NCBI RefSeq assembly: GCF_002105155.1
Contig: NW_019029063.1
Location: 24,825 to 88,824, forward strand
Direction of reading: 5' to 3'
Source: Lobosporangium transversale
Taxonomy: Eukaryota > Mortierellomycota > Mortierellomycetes > Mortierellales > Mortierellaceae
DNA length: 64,000 nt
The position numbers were made by a program, and so were the translations under genes. Of the stretch, positions 1 to 10,302 are shown one piece after another. How positions within the stretch are numbered: the stretch's first letter is position 1; every line of letters starts with the position of its first letter. The notes beneath the pieces were generated by a model. The model was given only the letters and a program-made list of their open reading frames with translations, was not told where the DNA came from and made no database searches.

Positions 1-385
1 TATTAAGCCTATGCATCAAAAGTGCGCTAGATGGAAAGGAATCTGAACTTAAGCGAAGGGAATCGAATCATTGTTTTTGATCCCGATATGCAATCTACAG
101 GCAAGAGAGTGATCTGGCGTCCATCGCGATAGATAGCAAGTTGATACAAGCAGCAGCAGGGATACGTCAACAGCATTGGCCGTGGCTTAAACATTGTAGG
201 AGACATAATGATGATGGGCGAACCAGAGGGGCTTCCAGTCGGTTACGATAGATAGGTGTCTCAAAACAATTTCAACGAGTATAGATGAATCTTGCTCTGC
301 TAGCTACAGACGGGAATGCAGTAGTGATCATTGAAGTCAGCCTGATTTTGTGATTGTTCATGGCCCATCTCTTCTTCTTCAGGGC
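1..385. other. Left edge, no gene recognised
   Basis: No conserved protein or RNA could be recognised here. The expected 5' exons of the reductase remnant that follows are not visible, so they are either lost or diverged beyond recognition. Confidence 0.5.
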
Positions 386-552
386 CTATCGGCATATATT
401 GGTGTATTAGGCATGCCCAGTGGCTGTTGGATGGTTCAATCGTATACAAGGAAGATATGAGTATTGAATTAGAAAGAGCGCCCGAAGCATTTGTCGATAT
501 TTTCCAGGAAAAGAACTTTGGCAAGGGGATTGTCAAGGTTTCAGACTTGTAG
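386..552 (+). pseudogene. Remnant of NADP-dependent alkenal/prostaglandin reductase
   Basis: Two separated pieces of the medium-chain reductase found intact at 21.5-22.9 kb are joined here. Bases 386-417 encode LSAYIGVLGMP, which in the intact gene is the end of exon 2 (LSSYVGVLGMP). Base 418 then starts QWLLDGSIVYKED, which runs to the normal C-terminus (NFGKGIVKVSDL, stop at 550-552). The pieces are in different reading frames. Everything between them, including the Rossmann-fold nucleotide-binding core, is missing. It cannot encode an active enzyme. It is on the opposite strand to, and about 19 kb from, the other two copies. The family reduces the C=C bond of enals and enones with NADPH. 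Confidence 0.85.
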
Positions 553-643
553 GGAATGAAGTTGTAAAACAAATGGATCATGTATGGAGTAGCATTCCAC
601 TTCTATTTATTTGTCATTAAATATCACTTTCCTATCGCCGCCA

Positions 644-2557
644 TCAATCAATTTCTTCATCATCGAGACTGATATCAGGGCGATGTTCCCGAAGCCATTC
701 TATGACTAACTCATCGTCTTCTTCGTGCAGACCTTGAATGGATACAAGACTAGGCCAGTTTTTGCTCATCCACATGATCTCAGGGACTTTAATACAATGG
801 TCCATTGCACTTATACACAATGTGTGCAATTCTTTGAGTGGTGATAGTAAGCTGAGCCCTGACCGCAGGGAGAATTCGATCCAAATAGTGTTGCTACTCT
901 CATCTAACGCATGGTCCAGGGTCGAGTACCCATTGTTGAGTGCATCTATTACAACTGTTGATCGTGATATTGCTGTTAACGTAGAAGATTCTGAAGGATG
1001 CTCTTCCACGTTTGCTGACGACCCACCATCGAAACTAGTATCATCTTCTTCGTCTCCCTCATTTGTATAACCACTCTCATACTGATCTTCAGCATCCAAA
1101 AGAGATCCTGTGATGGCCAGGTATTTCAATTTGCTAAGCTTAGAAAGCTGTTCATAAACAAATATTCTTGCTTTTGAGGGTGGAAATAGCCGTTGCTCAT
1201 CTTCCGTGAGGACACAAGCATCATAGTCGAAGCGCATCGCCAAAGACTCAATTCCGTGGCATGCCCATTGCCTAAAAGTAATGGGGCTATTATGGTTACT
1301 AACACTAGTATCCAGATGCTGCCTACCAGAAGCAATGGCCGAAGGTCCTTTTACTCCGCCGTATGCTTCTTTTATCATATCTGCTACATTGACAGAGACA
1401 TTCCATGCATCCAACCTCCGAAGGCTCCAACACCGTTCAAACAACAGTTGGACCATATGACCCTGGATTCCATATGCAGCGCCGATATCCAACACGGTCA
1501 AATCTCTGCAATTTTCAATTAAAGCAACAAGGCTTCTGTCGCCAAATCGGGTGTCTGATGCTCGAAAAGTCTGCAAGTTCGGGAAAGAGGCGATCAGACG
1601 AGCGATTGTATCGTCATCCATATCTTCTGTCGAAGAAATATCTAAGTATTTGATTTTGGGGCACCGTCTGGCCAGTCGCTCAGGAAAATCCTGACTAAAA
1701 TATACTTCCACCGATTCTCTCAAGGAGAGTCGATTGAGTAATGGGAAACGGCTACCGAGATTGAGCAATAAATCTTGCGTGCAAGCAACATTGTCCATAC
1801 ATAACGAGAGAATTCCGAAGGATCCCTTGATCTCGATCTCAGTATCCTGGGACAAATTCCTGATGCCATCTGTAATCTGTTCAGGTGCGCTGGCGATTGG
1901 CAAAAGCCCTGATGCAAATTCTTCTCCAGATCCGAAGGGGTGCTTGTAGGCGTGGGTTCCCTTGAAGGAGAGTTCTTGTAAGGAGCTATTACATTGAGTT
2001 AGAATGGTCTCGAGCGTGCTAACCTGAAGCGTCTTATTCTCGTCAAAAGCTAGTCTTCTTAAGAAGCGCAGCTCTCCTACTGCATCAACAAGGGCAGAGT
2101 AATGGGATGAAGGATCGTCGTGGAATGTGAGTGAGAGGTCTCTCAACTGAGGGTTCTGTAAAAGGAGCCGAACATGGTCTTTTTGGTTGATGAGCGTAGT
2201 CTTGGGAAGAACCAAGGTGAGGAGGTTCTCACAGAGAGTATCCTTGTTGCTCTGAGTGTTGAAAAGCAGGCTGATGTCATCGTATCGAGAGCACTTGAGG
2301 ATACGGATCAATCCACTGTGCTTGCTAAGCGAGTTGCGGAAAGCTGGGTGATGCCAATGTTTGCCAGCATCGATTGTATACCAGAGGATGGGGAGCCATG
2401 CAGCATTGCATGCACGACTAACACGTAAACATGCAGCGATGGTGCTGCGGTCAAGAACATGGGCGATGCGCTGGCAGATCTCGGGTAATGAGAAGACCTT
2501 GGCGACTGCATTAGACCGATCTTGCCCAAGAAGAGACATGGTGAGCAAGAGATGCAT
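644..2557 (-). CDS. F-box/leucine-rich-repeat protein
   Basis: Single-exon gene for 637 residues. Near the N-terminus (about residues 23-65) is an F-box-like segment (SLPEICQRIAHVL, then ACLRVSRACNAAWLPILW) of the kind that binds Skp1 in SCF ubiquitin ligases. The rest is built from irregular leucine-rich repeats, clearest at about residues 265-395 (LLNRLSLRES, IKYLDISSTED, LTVLDIGAAYG). An acidic stretch follows (about 500-525) and the C-terminus is acidic (SLDDEEID). The likely role is a substrate receptor of an SCF complex, but the substrate cannot be read from the sequence. The first ATG is used here. A second in-frame ATG six codons later (2539, MSLLGQ) is an equally good start. Such proteins form large families in Mortierella-type fungi. 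Confidence 0.8.
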   Translation of the reverse strand: MHLLLTMSLLGQDRSNAVAKVFSLPEICQRIAHVLDRSTIAACLRVSRACNAAWLPILWYTIDAGKHWHHPAFRNSLSKHSGLIRILKCSRYDDISLLFNTQSNKDTLCENLLTLVLPKTTLINQKDHVRLLLQNPQLRDLSLTFHDDPSSHYSALVDAVGELRFLRRLAFDENKTLQVSTLETILTQCNSSLQELSFKGTHAYKHPFGSGEEFASGLLPIASAPEQITDGIRNLSQDTEIEIKGSFGILSLCMDNVACTQDLLLNLGSRFPLLNRLSLRESVEVYFSQDFPERLARRCPKIKYLDISSTEDMDDDTIARLIASFPNLQTFRASDTRFGDRSLVALIENCRDLTVLDIGAAYGIQGHMVQLLFERCWSLRRLDAWNVSVNVADMIKEAYGGVKGPSAIASGRQHLDTSVSNHNSPITFRQWACHGIESLAMRFDYDACVLTEDEQRLFPPSKARIFVYEQLSKLSKLKYLAITGSLLDAEDQYESGYTNEGDEEDDTSFDGGSSANVEEHPSESSTLTAISRSTVVIDALNNGYSTLDHALDESSNTIWIEFSLRSGLSLLSPLKELHTLCISAMDHCIKVPEIMWMSKNWPSLVSIQGLHEEDDELVIEWLREHRPDISLDDEEID

Positions 2558-3415
2558 TAGACGATGCCCTCCAGAACAGAGTAAGTTTCACTCTTGTAAC
2601 AAATTTCACATCCAATAGAATTCTATGTTTGTGGACAAACTGCCGTGTTTTAGTGCGACAACGAGTATGAGCTTGAACAAAGGGCTAATATGTTACGTTT
2701 GGAGGCCATTCCATATGGGGGTTTACTATCGTATTCAATGAAGATTTCAGATCATAATAAACACCTTTCTTTCGTTCTCGTTACATCTTATATTTCTGGC
2801 ATCTGAGGGTCCTTGTTAAAAAAAAATTTATGATTCTGGTCATTTTACATATGTTCATAATGATGCTCAGCTGAATAGCCTCGCCATGGCCACAGGTACT
2901 GTTCATATTCACTTACCGCCAATACTCTGCAAGATACGATTTCTTCAGTTCACAATATCCACCCGACACATTGTACGAAAGCCCTACACGAGCTCCACAG
3001 TGCTTTCTTGCCAGAAGAGGAAGGACCATACTGGGCCGAAAGGAACGGCAATTTGGAGAAACAGGAGGTGTTGTCGAAATTGACAAGGCCTTAACGGCTT
3101 CAGAAAGCAATACGCCTGTTAATAGTAGAGAGGATCATGTCTCGTCTTAAATAGTTATGACTCAGCTTGGCAGTCGTAGTAGTATTTGTCAACACTCTCC
3201 ACCGACATCTCTCTTCTTTTGCCACCAATCCTTAAATGACCAATCCCCTTATTTGCACAGCCTGCCAATACGTAACAAAAACGACGCTCCCAATAGATGG
3301 CGCGATAGTTGCGCAAAAAGTATTTGAGGTGAGCTAGCGGCTCTTATCGTTTATCTCTGTCATTCATTCTCCTTCTCACTTCCTCACTCATTCTCATTTC
3401 CATTCTCATCCTCAT
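2558..3415. other. Divergent intergenic region, F-box gene / lipid kinase
   Basis: No gene recognised. It holds the promoters of two divergent genes. The last 75 bases before the lipid kinase are a C/T-rich leader with repeated CTCATTCTCATT-like blocks, typical of 5' untranslated regions in this window. Confidence 0.5.
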
Positions 3416-4591
3416 TTGAATTCTATCATCCTCATCAACATGGGCATCCTTCCGATGTCTGACAAGTTTCCGCTTTTGGTCGTTTTGAACCCAAACTCTG
3501 GCACGAAACAGGCCCGTGAAGTCTGGGAGTCTATTGTCCAGCCTGCACTTAATAAGGCCCAGAAACCTTTTACTCTGATTGAGAGCGTTGCGCAAGGATA
3601 TACTCAATCATACTTTTCCAACAACATCAAACGTATTATCATAGACCTTGTTCAATCGCTCAGCTTAGTCAATGACGAGGGCAATATCACTCGACCAAGT
3701 ACTGCCACTCTACAAATTATGGTCCTTGGTGGAGATGGGACGGTCCATGAGATCGTAAATGGTGTCCTTCGAGGCGTGGAAGGGACCGCTTTTGTCTCAA
3801 ATGAGTTCCGACCCAAGGTGGAGCTTTCAATCATCCCTACAGGCACAGGGAATGCTATCTCCACGAGTCTTGGCGTCAATGGACCTCAAGATGCATTGGA
3901 TCGCTTTCTGAATGGAAACACAACGCCATTACGCCTCATGTCCGTGTCAACAAAGACGTCTAATAATCTTTGGGAAATTTCTGTGTACACCGTTGTGGTG
4001 AATAGCTATGGATTGCACTGCGCAACAGTGTATGACTCTGAAGAGTTTCGGCACTTGGGTAATGAACGGTTCCGTCAAGCAGCCATGAAAAATATAGAGA
4101 ATCTGAAACAGTATGAAGGACAGCTAATGTTTTATGGCCCACTGCAAAGCTATAATCGATCATCGGCATCTTTCGTTACCGCCATTAATACTGACAATGA
4201 TGATAATCGAAATGACGGTCTCGATAATGTTACGGCCTCCCTTTCAGGGCCATTCACATATCTGCTGATTACAAAACAAGCCTCGCTTGAGCCTGGATTC
4301 ACGCCTACGCCGCTTGCACATACTTCAGACGAATGGATGGATGTGCTAGCACTCCAGAACGTGGGCAGGGATGAGATTATTCAAATGTTTGGAGCCACAG
4401 CAACAGGTCAGCATATAGAGCAAGAAAAAGTCGAGTATTTCAAAGCAAAAAGGATTGAAATGGAGACGCCTACACAGGGTCGTTTGTGCATTGATGGCGA
4501 GTTCCTGACTATCAAAGGTGGATATGAGGGTCGCGTACGTTTCGAAGTGGTACCAGACGTGAACACACAAATCTTTGGGGTGTACGTGTAG
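3416..4591 (+). CDS. Diacylglycerol/sphingosine-kinase-type lipid kinase
   Basis: Intronless gene for up to 391 residues. The catalytic domain of the DAGK/sphingosine kinase superfamily (PF00781) is clear: VVLNPNSG at about residues 22-29, the ATP-binding glycine-rich motif LGGDGTVHEIVNG at about 103-115, and IPTGTGNA at about 139-146. The C-terminal beta domain ends with the usual DGE (LCIDGEFL). These enzymes transfer phosphate from ATP to diacylglycerol, a long-chain base or a related lipid. The sequence does not decide the substrate. The GTGNA motif and short length suit a sphingoid-base or ceramide-kinase-like enzyme as well as a DAG kinase. Start codons at 3416, 3440 (MGILPMSDKF) and 3455 are all in frame, and the conserved region begins after the third. 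Confidence 0.85.
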   Translation: MNSIILINMGILPMSDKFPLLVVLNPNSGTKQAREVWESIVQPALNKAQKPFTLIESVAQGYTQSYFSNNIKRIIIDLVQSLSLVNDEGNITRPSTATLQIMVLGGDGTVHEIVNGVLRGVEGTAFVSNEFRPKVELSIIPTGTGNAISTSLGVNGPQDALDRFLNGNTTPLRLMSVSTKTSNNLWEISVYTVVVNSYGLHCATVYDSEEFRHLGNERFRQAAMKNIENLKQYEGQLMFYGPLQSYNRSSASFVTAINTDNDDNRNDGLDNVTASLSGPFTYLLITKQASLEPGFTPTPLAHTSDEWMDVLALQNVGRDEIIQMFGATATGQHIEQEKVEYFKAKRIEMETPTQGRLCIDGEFLTIKGGYEGRVRFEVVPDVNTQIFGVYV

Positions 4592-4672
4592 AAGCATAGT
4601 GTAGACGTGGGTTAGCTGAACAGCGAAGCTCGATTCTGTCGCGCGGAAAATATGATGATCGCATCTTGCAAG

Positions 4673-4700
4673 TTTATTATTATTATTATTATTATTATAT
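4673..4700. repeat. (ATT)n microsatellite
   Basis: About nine uninterrupted TTA/ATT units lie 80 bases after the lipid kinase stop codon, in the presumed 3' flank. Confidence 0.9.
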
Positions 4701-6118
4701 TTCGCGCACTAAATGATTCCCAGTCCAAGTTTGCCAGTTTTCATCCATTTGTACATTCAATCTTCTACACATGCTAGATACTCTCGTTTCCCTCCTACCT
4801 TAACTACCTAAAATGAACAATAAATAGAGCAGATAGTAACAGACATGCTCTACTTCCAGACACTTTCCCTTAAATACCCTCATTTCTCACAGGTCAAAGG
4901 GACTAAAACACGCATATTATATTCTTACTGTTAATCAAATGATCCGATTATATAATGCTTTGTAATCCTCTAGTACACTTTGCAAATGAAGCTTTTTTAA
5001 TGTCAATGTGGTTTACGGACGTAGTACTGTAAGATTTAGTCAGAGGGAGTCGTATAGATCTTGTTAATATATCCTGGTTAAAACACAGCCAATCAATTTT
5101 GCTTGCACACACGGATGCAACACCATATCTTTATTTCAGTCAAACACTCCTTCACAACGGCGATTGTTGTGGAAAGATAAGAGGGTTTATTGCACTCACA
5201 ACTATCACTCTAAATTCGACCGGTCCAGTCTTTATAGCATCAAACCATTTTTGTGCGCTGGCTGGAAGAATTTATTAGACTAACTGAATTTAATAATATT
5301 CATGTTCTAGATTGCCAAAATGAAGTTCGAAAATTTCTTCTTGGTTGGCATGTTTTAAAGCGATGAGGAAAAGAAGAATATTCTGTCCTATATTCTACCA
5401 TGAAGGGCCATATGCATGCTGGTTTTTAAGCTCTTCAGCTAAATAGGTCTGAAACCCCAGCATTACAATATGCATTATATAAAGCATCAAGCGCCAGCCA
5501 AGGGATACTGTAGCGAGAAAGATGAAATGAAAAACTCGTTCATAAAAAGAACAATTCTGAGCCCGCTGTGGCGACAAATAATGATCCTGTTGCTGTGCTC
5601 GACTTTTTTTTTTACGGTTTTTGTGTGTGGCGTTTAGCAACCAAGTAACAAACCAACAAACAGAGTTGAGAAACTGTGTCTATTTGTGCATATTTTCCTC
5701 CGAGGAGTTATTTCAGACAACATGGGTATAGTTATATATATATGATACGAATCAGTCATATCAATTGGCGAGGATACAATGCTGTCAAACAAATCGTATT
5801 GGATCCTTTGCATCCCATTCCATTGTTTCTGTAAAAATCTTATGAGATAATGGGGTTCTATTAGTAAATACTGAACTGTCGCTGGGTTGCCCAATTGCTT
5901 TGCACAGCCATATTTTAAAGTAACCAGAGATCCATTGGGCGGGATAACTCTGTGTCAGTAGCTCTGTATCAGTAACAGATTTCATGTCAGATTAGTACTG
6001 AAGTTGAGTGTGGGGGCGGTAACTTGAGCAGTACAATCGGGAATGGTTGTTGTTTTGGACATTTGTTGTACGTAGATTTATGACGGTATTTTAGATTAGA
6101 GGATCAAAAAGAATTCGG

Positions 6119-6136
6119 TATAAAAAGTATAAAAAG
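6119..6136 (+). promoter_or_regulatory. Tandem TATA-like boxes
   Basis: Two consecutive copies of TATAAAAAG lie about 140 bases upstream of the ATG at 6274. A C/T-rich stretch follows, as expected for a transcription start region. This is inferred from position and motif only. Confidence 0.4.
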
Positions 6137-6273
6137 TAACCTTTTTCACTCTTACTTTTTTTTCCTTTCACTTCTCTCCCCTCGAATCACATCCTCGCCA
6201 CGTTTTTTTTCACCACAGTTCCTGATACTTTCCGCAACGTAAAATACCTTTCATTCACGATCCATCAAGGAAC

Positions 6274-8066
6274 ATGGGTTTGAGAGACATACTACGTGCT
6301 GCTGCTACATTAGCAGCGCTCGTTACTTTGGTAATAATAAAAGTGCTTTTATTTTTTATTTTTTTTCTACAGCCATAATAGTGACAACAGTATACAACAA
6401 GAGAAGATACTAACATTACATTCAATATACATGTTTCTTTCTTTCTTTCCTCAAGGGTTTCTCCTTCGTTGGTGTAAAGATGAACGATCCACCAGAACAG
6501 AGTAGATCACCACTAACTGGTTTCCCTACATGGCACGGGACAATTCCAAGTACGTTGGAAAAAAAAATGTGGCAGTGACAAATAAATTTTTGTCTGGAAC
6601 CAAACGAAAAAGTTAATTTGTACTGCGCCCACAACGGAGTTTCGAAGTTTCTGTTACTCATCGCACAACTGCTCTTTTTTCTTTTTCTATTTCATTTTAG
6701 ACGAAGACAAAGAGGTGAATTATGCATTTGTCCTGGCAGCGTTACTCTTCACCGTTGGTGCATCGTATCTATCTCACCGTGCGACCAAGTCACCTTCCCG
6801 GTCGCTGACAGGATTCGTGACACTTTCGACCGGTAATGAAGAATCGTCGGTTCAGGTGAACGAGCTTATTCAATACTACATCGACGCCACCACGATTTCT
6901 GTTGTCGGATACATTTTCTTTGATGTCGGAAAGATCTGGGCTGTTGTCGGTGTACTCCACAATTTATTAGAAGTGGCGCTGCTGCTTACATTTCTTCAAG
7001 GAGGGCGTGTTACCAAGGTGTCCTTTGGGTTATATTTGTTTGTCTATGTTTGCCTAGTCATTTTGTTTAGTGTCTATCTCGACTGGCCCAAGGACGCCAT
7101 TTTTTTCCGCTGGCAGGGTAAGCGTTTTGAACAAAAAAAAAAATAAATTAAAAAAAATGGTAGAGCATGGAAAAGCCTTGGAATGTTTTAACACAGGGCG
7201 TCCGTACGTGTTTGCTAACAACAACTACTTTCTTTTTCAATATTATTTTAGGACTATGCTCTGATTTTGGTTTAGTCATTATGTTTGTACGCATCTTTAT
7301 TTCTACCAAGAAGCAGCTTGAAGCATTCGGAAATCGTGATCTCCATGATGAAGAGCTCGCCAGAGCACAAAGCGTCGTTGAAAGACTCGCTCAAGAACAA
7401 GAACGCAGTGGTAGTATCGATGCTCTTGCCATCCATCATCCAAAAGCTGGTGATAGAATAGCCCATACAGCGGGACCTTCAAGTGCGACCGTCGCCGTCA
7501 ACAGCCCGTTGGATTATCTTCAGTCTGGTTTGAAGAAATTTGTAGCCCTGCCGCCTACTCCTCCACAGAGCCATCAACCCAAAGATCGTAGTCCTGAGAG
7601 CACACCCCGTTCACAACATCAGGCTCATTTTGATGGGGAGACTGTGCATGTGCTTGTAGGCGACGACAGCGCCAACGTAGATGCCAATGACTGCACACGA
7701 CCTGTAGTACGCACCCTGAGCAAGGATAAATCCATCTGGGGCGTTGAGTGGTACAATCCTAATCAACTCTTGATTTTGATAGCAGCCTCAGTGTTCCATT
7801 TAGTTGGTAATGTTTTGGTCACAATCTGGCCTCGTAGCATGTATGCTCTTGCCGCCTTCCAGTTCTCGTATGGTGTGGTGTTCCCGTTGTATGCCTACTA
7901 TCTCTATGTCGACAACCATGCATTGCGACAGACCAAGGTCTATCTACCCCAGTTCACAAAAGTAAAGACGTTCACTGTCATCTGTTTGACCTTTATTGGC
8001 GCAACTCTCACCATCCGTCTAGCCCTCTATTTCTCCACTCGTCCCGCCAGTGGAAGTGTATTTTAA
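6274..8066 (+). CDS. Unknown multi-pass membrane protein
   Basis: Four exons (6274-6330, 6456-6549, 6701-7117, 7252-8066) join in frame to give 460 residues. All introns are GT-AG. I do not recognise the family. Visible features are a hydrophobic N-terminus (ILRAAATLAALVTLGFSFVGV), about seven further hydrophobic spans, and a soluble loop of roughly 150 residues in the second half. The loop is rich in Ser, Pro and His (for example PPTPPQSHQPKDRSPEST) and separates the membrane bundle into two blocks. The short second exon carries a polar segment (MNDPPEQSRSPLTGF). The layout resembles fungal receptor-like or Frag1/DRAM-like membrane proteins, but no diagnostic motif supports either. It is convergent with the PEBP gene, with 216 bases between their stops. 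Confidence 0.75.
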
Positions 8067-8282
8067 ATAGAAAGTAGTTCACTGCAATCGCTTCTATTTC
8101 ATATTTTCCTTATTCCTTACTATGTAGCTTGTAAAGCACATAGCTATACTATTATTTATTTGATCTCTTGTAATACAATTGTAAAAAAAAAAAAATTAAT
8201 TGGCCTTCAACATTGAATTTTTTTATTAGCTAAAGAAGAAGTGTTAAAAGAAATTTTATCTTTTTGTTTCTTTCCTTGTCTT

Positions 8283-9122
8283 TCAAGGGTTCTCTGCAAA
8301 GTAATAATTGGCGCCGACTAACTCGAGTCCTGCTTGGGATGTGAATTCTTTGGTGTTAAACTTTGGGCGATCAGTCAGAGGGGTTGTCAGGGCTGAAGCA
8401 TCGCTAGATGATGTCTGCTTGAACAGTAAAAAGATGTAACGATGTGGTCCCGAGCCCGCTGGAGGTGCTGGACCCATATACTCTGTAAGAACATTCCCCT
8501 GCGAGACATCTGCAGGCTGGAAATCAGATGCACCAGAGATGTTTGTGACCGTCCAGTGACGGAACTCACGATTCTTGGGATTCGCACGGCTTGGCGCATC
8601 AGGATCCGTCTTACACATTCAATCCATGACATCAATTTACACACAGACAGTTCGTTAGTAGAATCTCTCAAGACAAAATGATGCCTTGAACAACGAAATT
8701 AATTTTCAATACGTATTCTCCCTCCAACGTTATGTTTTTGGAAGAGGATTCTTAACAAGCGTGAGAAAAAAAAAGAAGGACGTGAAATTTCCATACCAAG
8801 ATCAATGTGTACTTGTCATCAGGATTCTCGACTTGGAAGGAAATCTGGGGAGGATTCTGAGTGTCTGTCAAGTATTGAAAATATAAATTCAAAATGTCAG
8901 AGGATATTTACAGACGTCAAAAAAAAAAAAAAAAAAAACGGATATGGAGTTCAGAAGAAATGTACCTTTGACAGGCAAGGTGTTGCCAAGCGCAACCTCC
9001 AGACCATCGCCGTAGCTGATGACAAGCATGGTCTTGGGTTGGAACGAGTCGAGAAGATCAGGGATGATACCATCCTTCTTCAAGGCGGATTCAGTTGCTT
9101 GATCACTGGTGATAAGAGGCAT
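8283..9122 (-). CDS. Phosphatidylethanolamine-binding protein (PEBP/TFS1 type)
   Basis: Three exons on the minus strand (8966-9122, 8797-8864, 8283-8609) give 183 residues, the usual size for a single-domain PEBP. The family signatures are present: YTLILTDPDAPSR, which crosses the second intron, then the HWTVTNI segment and GPAPPAGSGPHRYIFLLF. Together these line the anion/ligand pocket. Fungal relatives include yeast Tfs1, which inhibits carboxypeptidase Y and a Ras GAP. A KEX1-type carboxypeptidase is present at the far end of the window, but nothing links the two. No signal peptide is seen, so it is probably cytosolic. Confidence 0.92.
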
Positions 9123-10302
9123 GATTGGGTCGCTTTATTTTCTTATTGTTGAAACAAAAAAAAGTGAAGAAGAGTGAAGAAGAGTGAAGAAGGAAGAAAA
9201 AAGGGTAAAGGTGTAAAAAAAAATGACGTTTGAATGCAGAATCGCAATGAGACGAAACAGTCACTCGCGTTGTTTGCGTCGAGCAATCGTCAACGAGATT
9301 ACCAACAAAACTAAGCAAGACGGATATACCCAGACGATGTGCCCAAGCTGAAATAAAAAGCTGTGCAACTATTGATAGCGTCAAGGTGTGCCAATCCCCA
9401 ATGTCGCTTACCACTTTTCACAGTACTTGAGCTGCTTTTACTTTTTGGATCAGAATGGTTTATCGGACCCCACTTGGTCACACGATAGTGCAATCGAGAT
9501 CGCATATCTTTTTTTTTGGATGCTTTATTCAGTTATTCATGCTGTTGCAGCTGAAGGAGGTTCGAATATCCGATTTCTTGTTGGAGTCATCGGTCGCGAG
9601 GAATGCTCCAGTGGCTTGGGTCCGCGGGAATCCTGCGCGGGACAGGGGAGTCTTTCAAGAAACATTAATGGTAAGAGAAAATGAAGTAGGAAAGAAAGGA
9701 GAAGGGAGGACAAAGACCTGATCAGATTCAATTTATTAGATCAACATTCTCTTCTCCTTTCGTCTTGTTTCATTAGTTTCATCCCATTTCAGCAACTCGT
9801 CTTCTCAAGATCTTGAAAGCATCCCACCTTATTTATTTTCCTACTCATTTTTGCTACATTTCATTGCTTCCACCAGCCAGTGTACGACTTCTCGTGCGTG
9901 TTGTACAGATCCTGAAGTTTTTACAGTCTTCATTCGTCTCTTTCCATGTCTGCGTGTATGCATGTGTGAAGAAGTGGATCATATCAATTGAGTTAAACTT
10001 GCCACTGCATTCATCATTACCAACTGTGGAGCTATTCAGATCCGCGAAAGCATTCTTTTGTTCATAATCTTTCGTCCATATCTCTGCAGTGTACTTTGTT
10101 TCTTGAAGTATGTTATGGCACAGGGCAATAATTGATATATTGAATGTGTAAATATTTGTATGTCCTCTATATCTGATAAAACATCTTCCTTGATTGTGTA
10201 TAGCTTATCCGTTGGATCCACCTTGTTCTGCTGATTGCTGATTCAACCGATTAATCAATTCTAAAAATCCAAACGTAAGTCAAGGCCAGCGGAAGGTTCG
10301 GT
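9123..10302. other. Divergent intergenic region, PEBP / MDV1-like
   Basis: 1.2 kb with no gene recognised. A short GC-richer block at about 9590-9650 contains GGTTCGAATATCC just before it, which resembles a tRNA B box, but no cloverleaf could be folded around it. Confidence 0.45.

Larger units (their letters stand above)
4592..6273. other. Intergenic, AT-rich
   Basis: About 1.7 kb with no gene recognised. It contains an ATT trinucleotide run near 4673-4700 and, toward its right end, the presumed promoter of the membrane-protein gene. Confidence 0.5.

Noticed and set aside
76-132. VFDPDM-like peptide as a possible exon 1 end of the reductase remnant
   Set aside because: The only similarity to the LDPYMRG motif is the DP pair, and neighbouring residues do not match either paralogue.
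9555-9660. Possible tRNA, because of GGTTCGAATATCC
   Set aside because: No acceptor stem, D arm or anticodon stem could be fitted around it.
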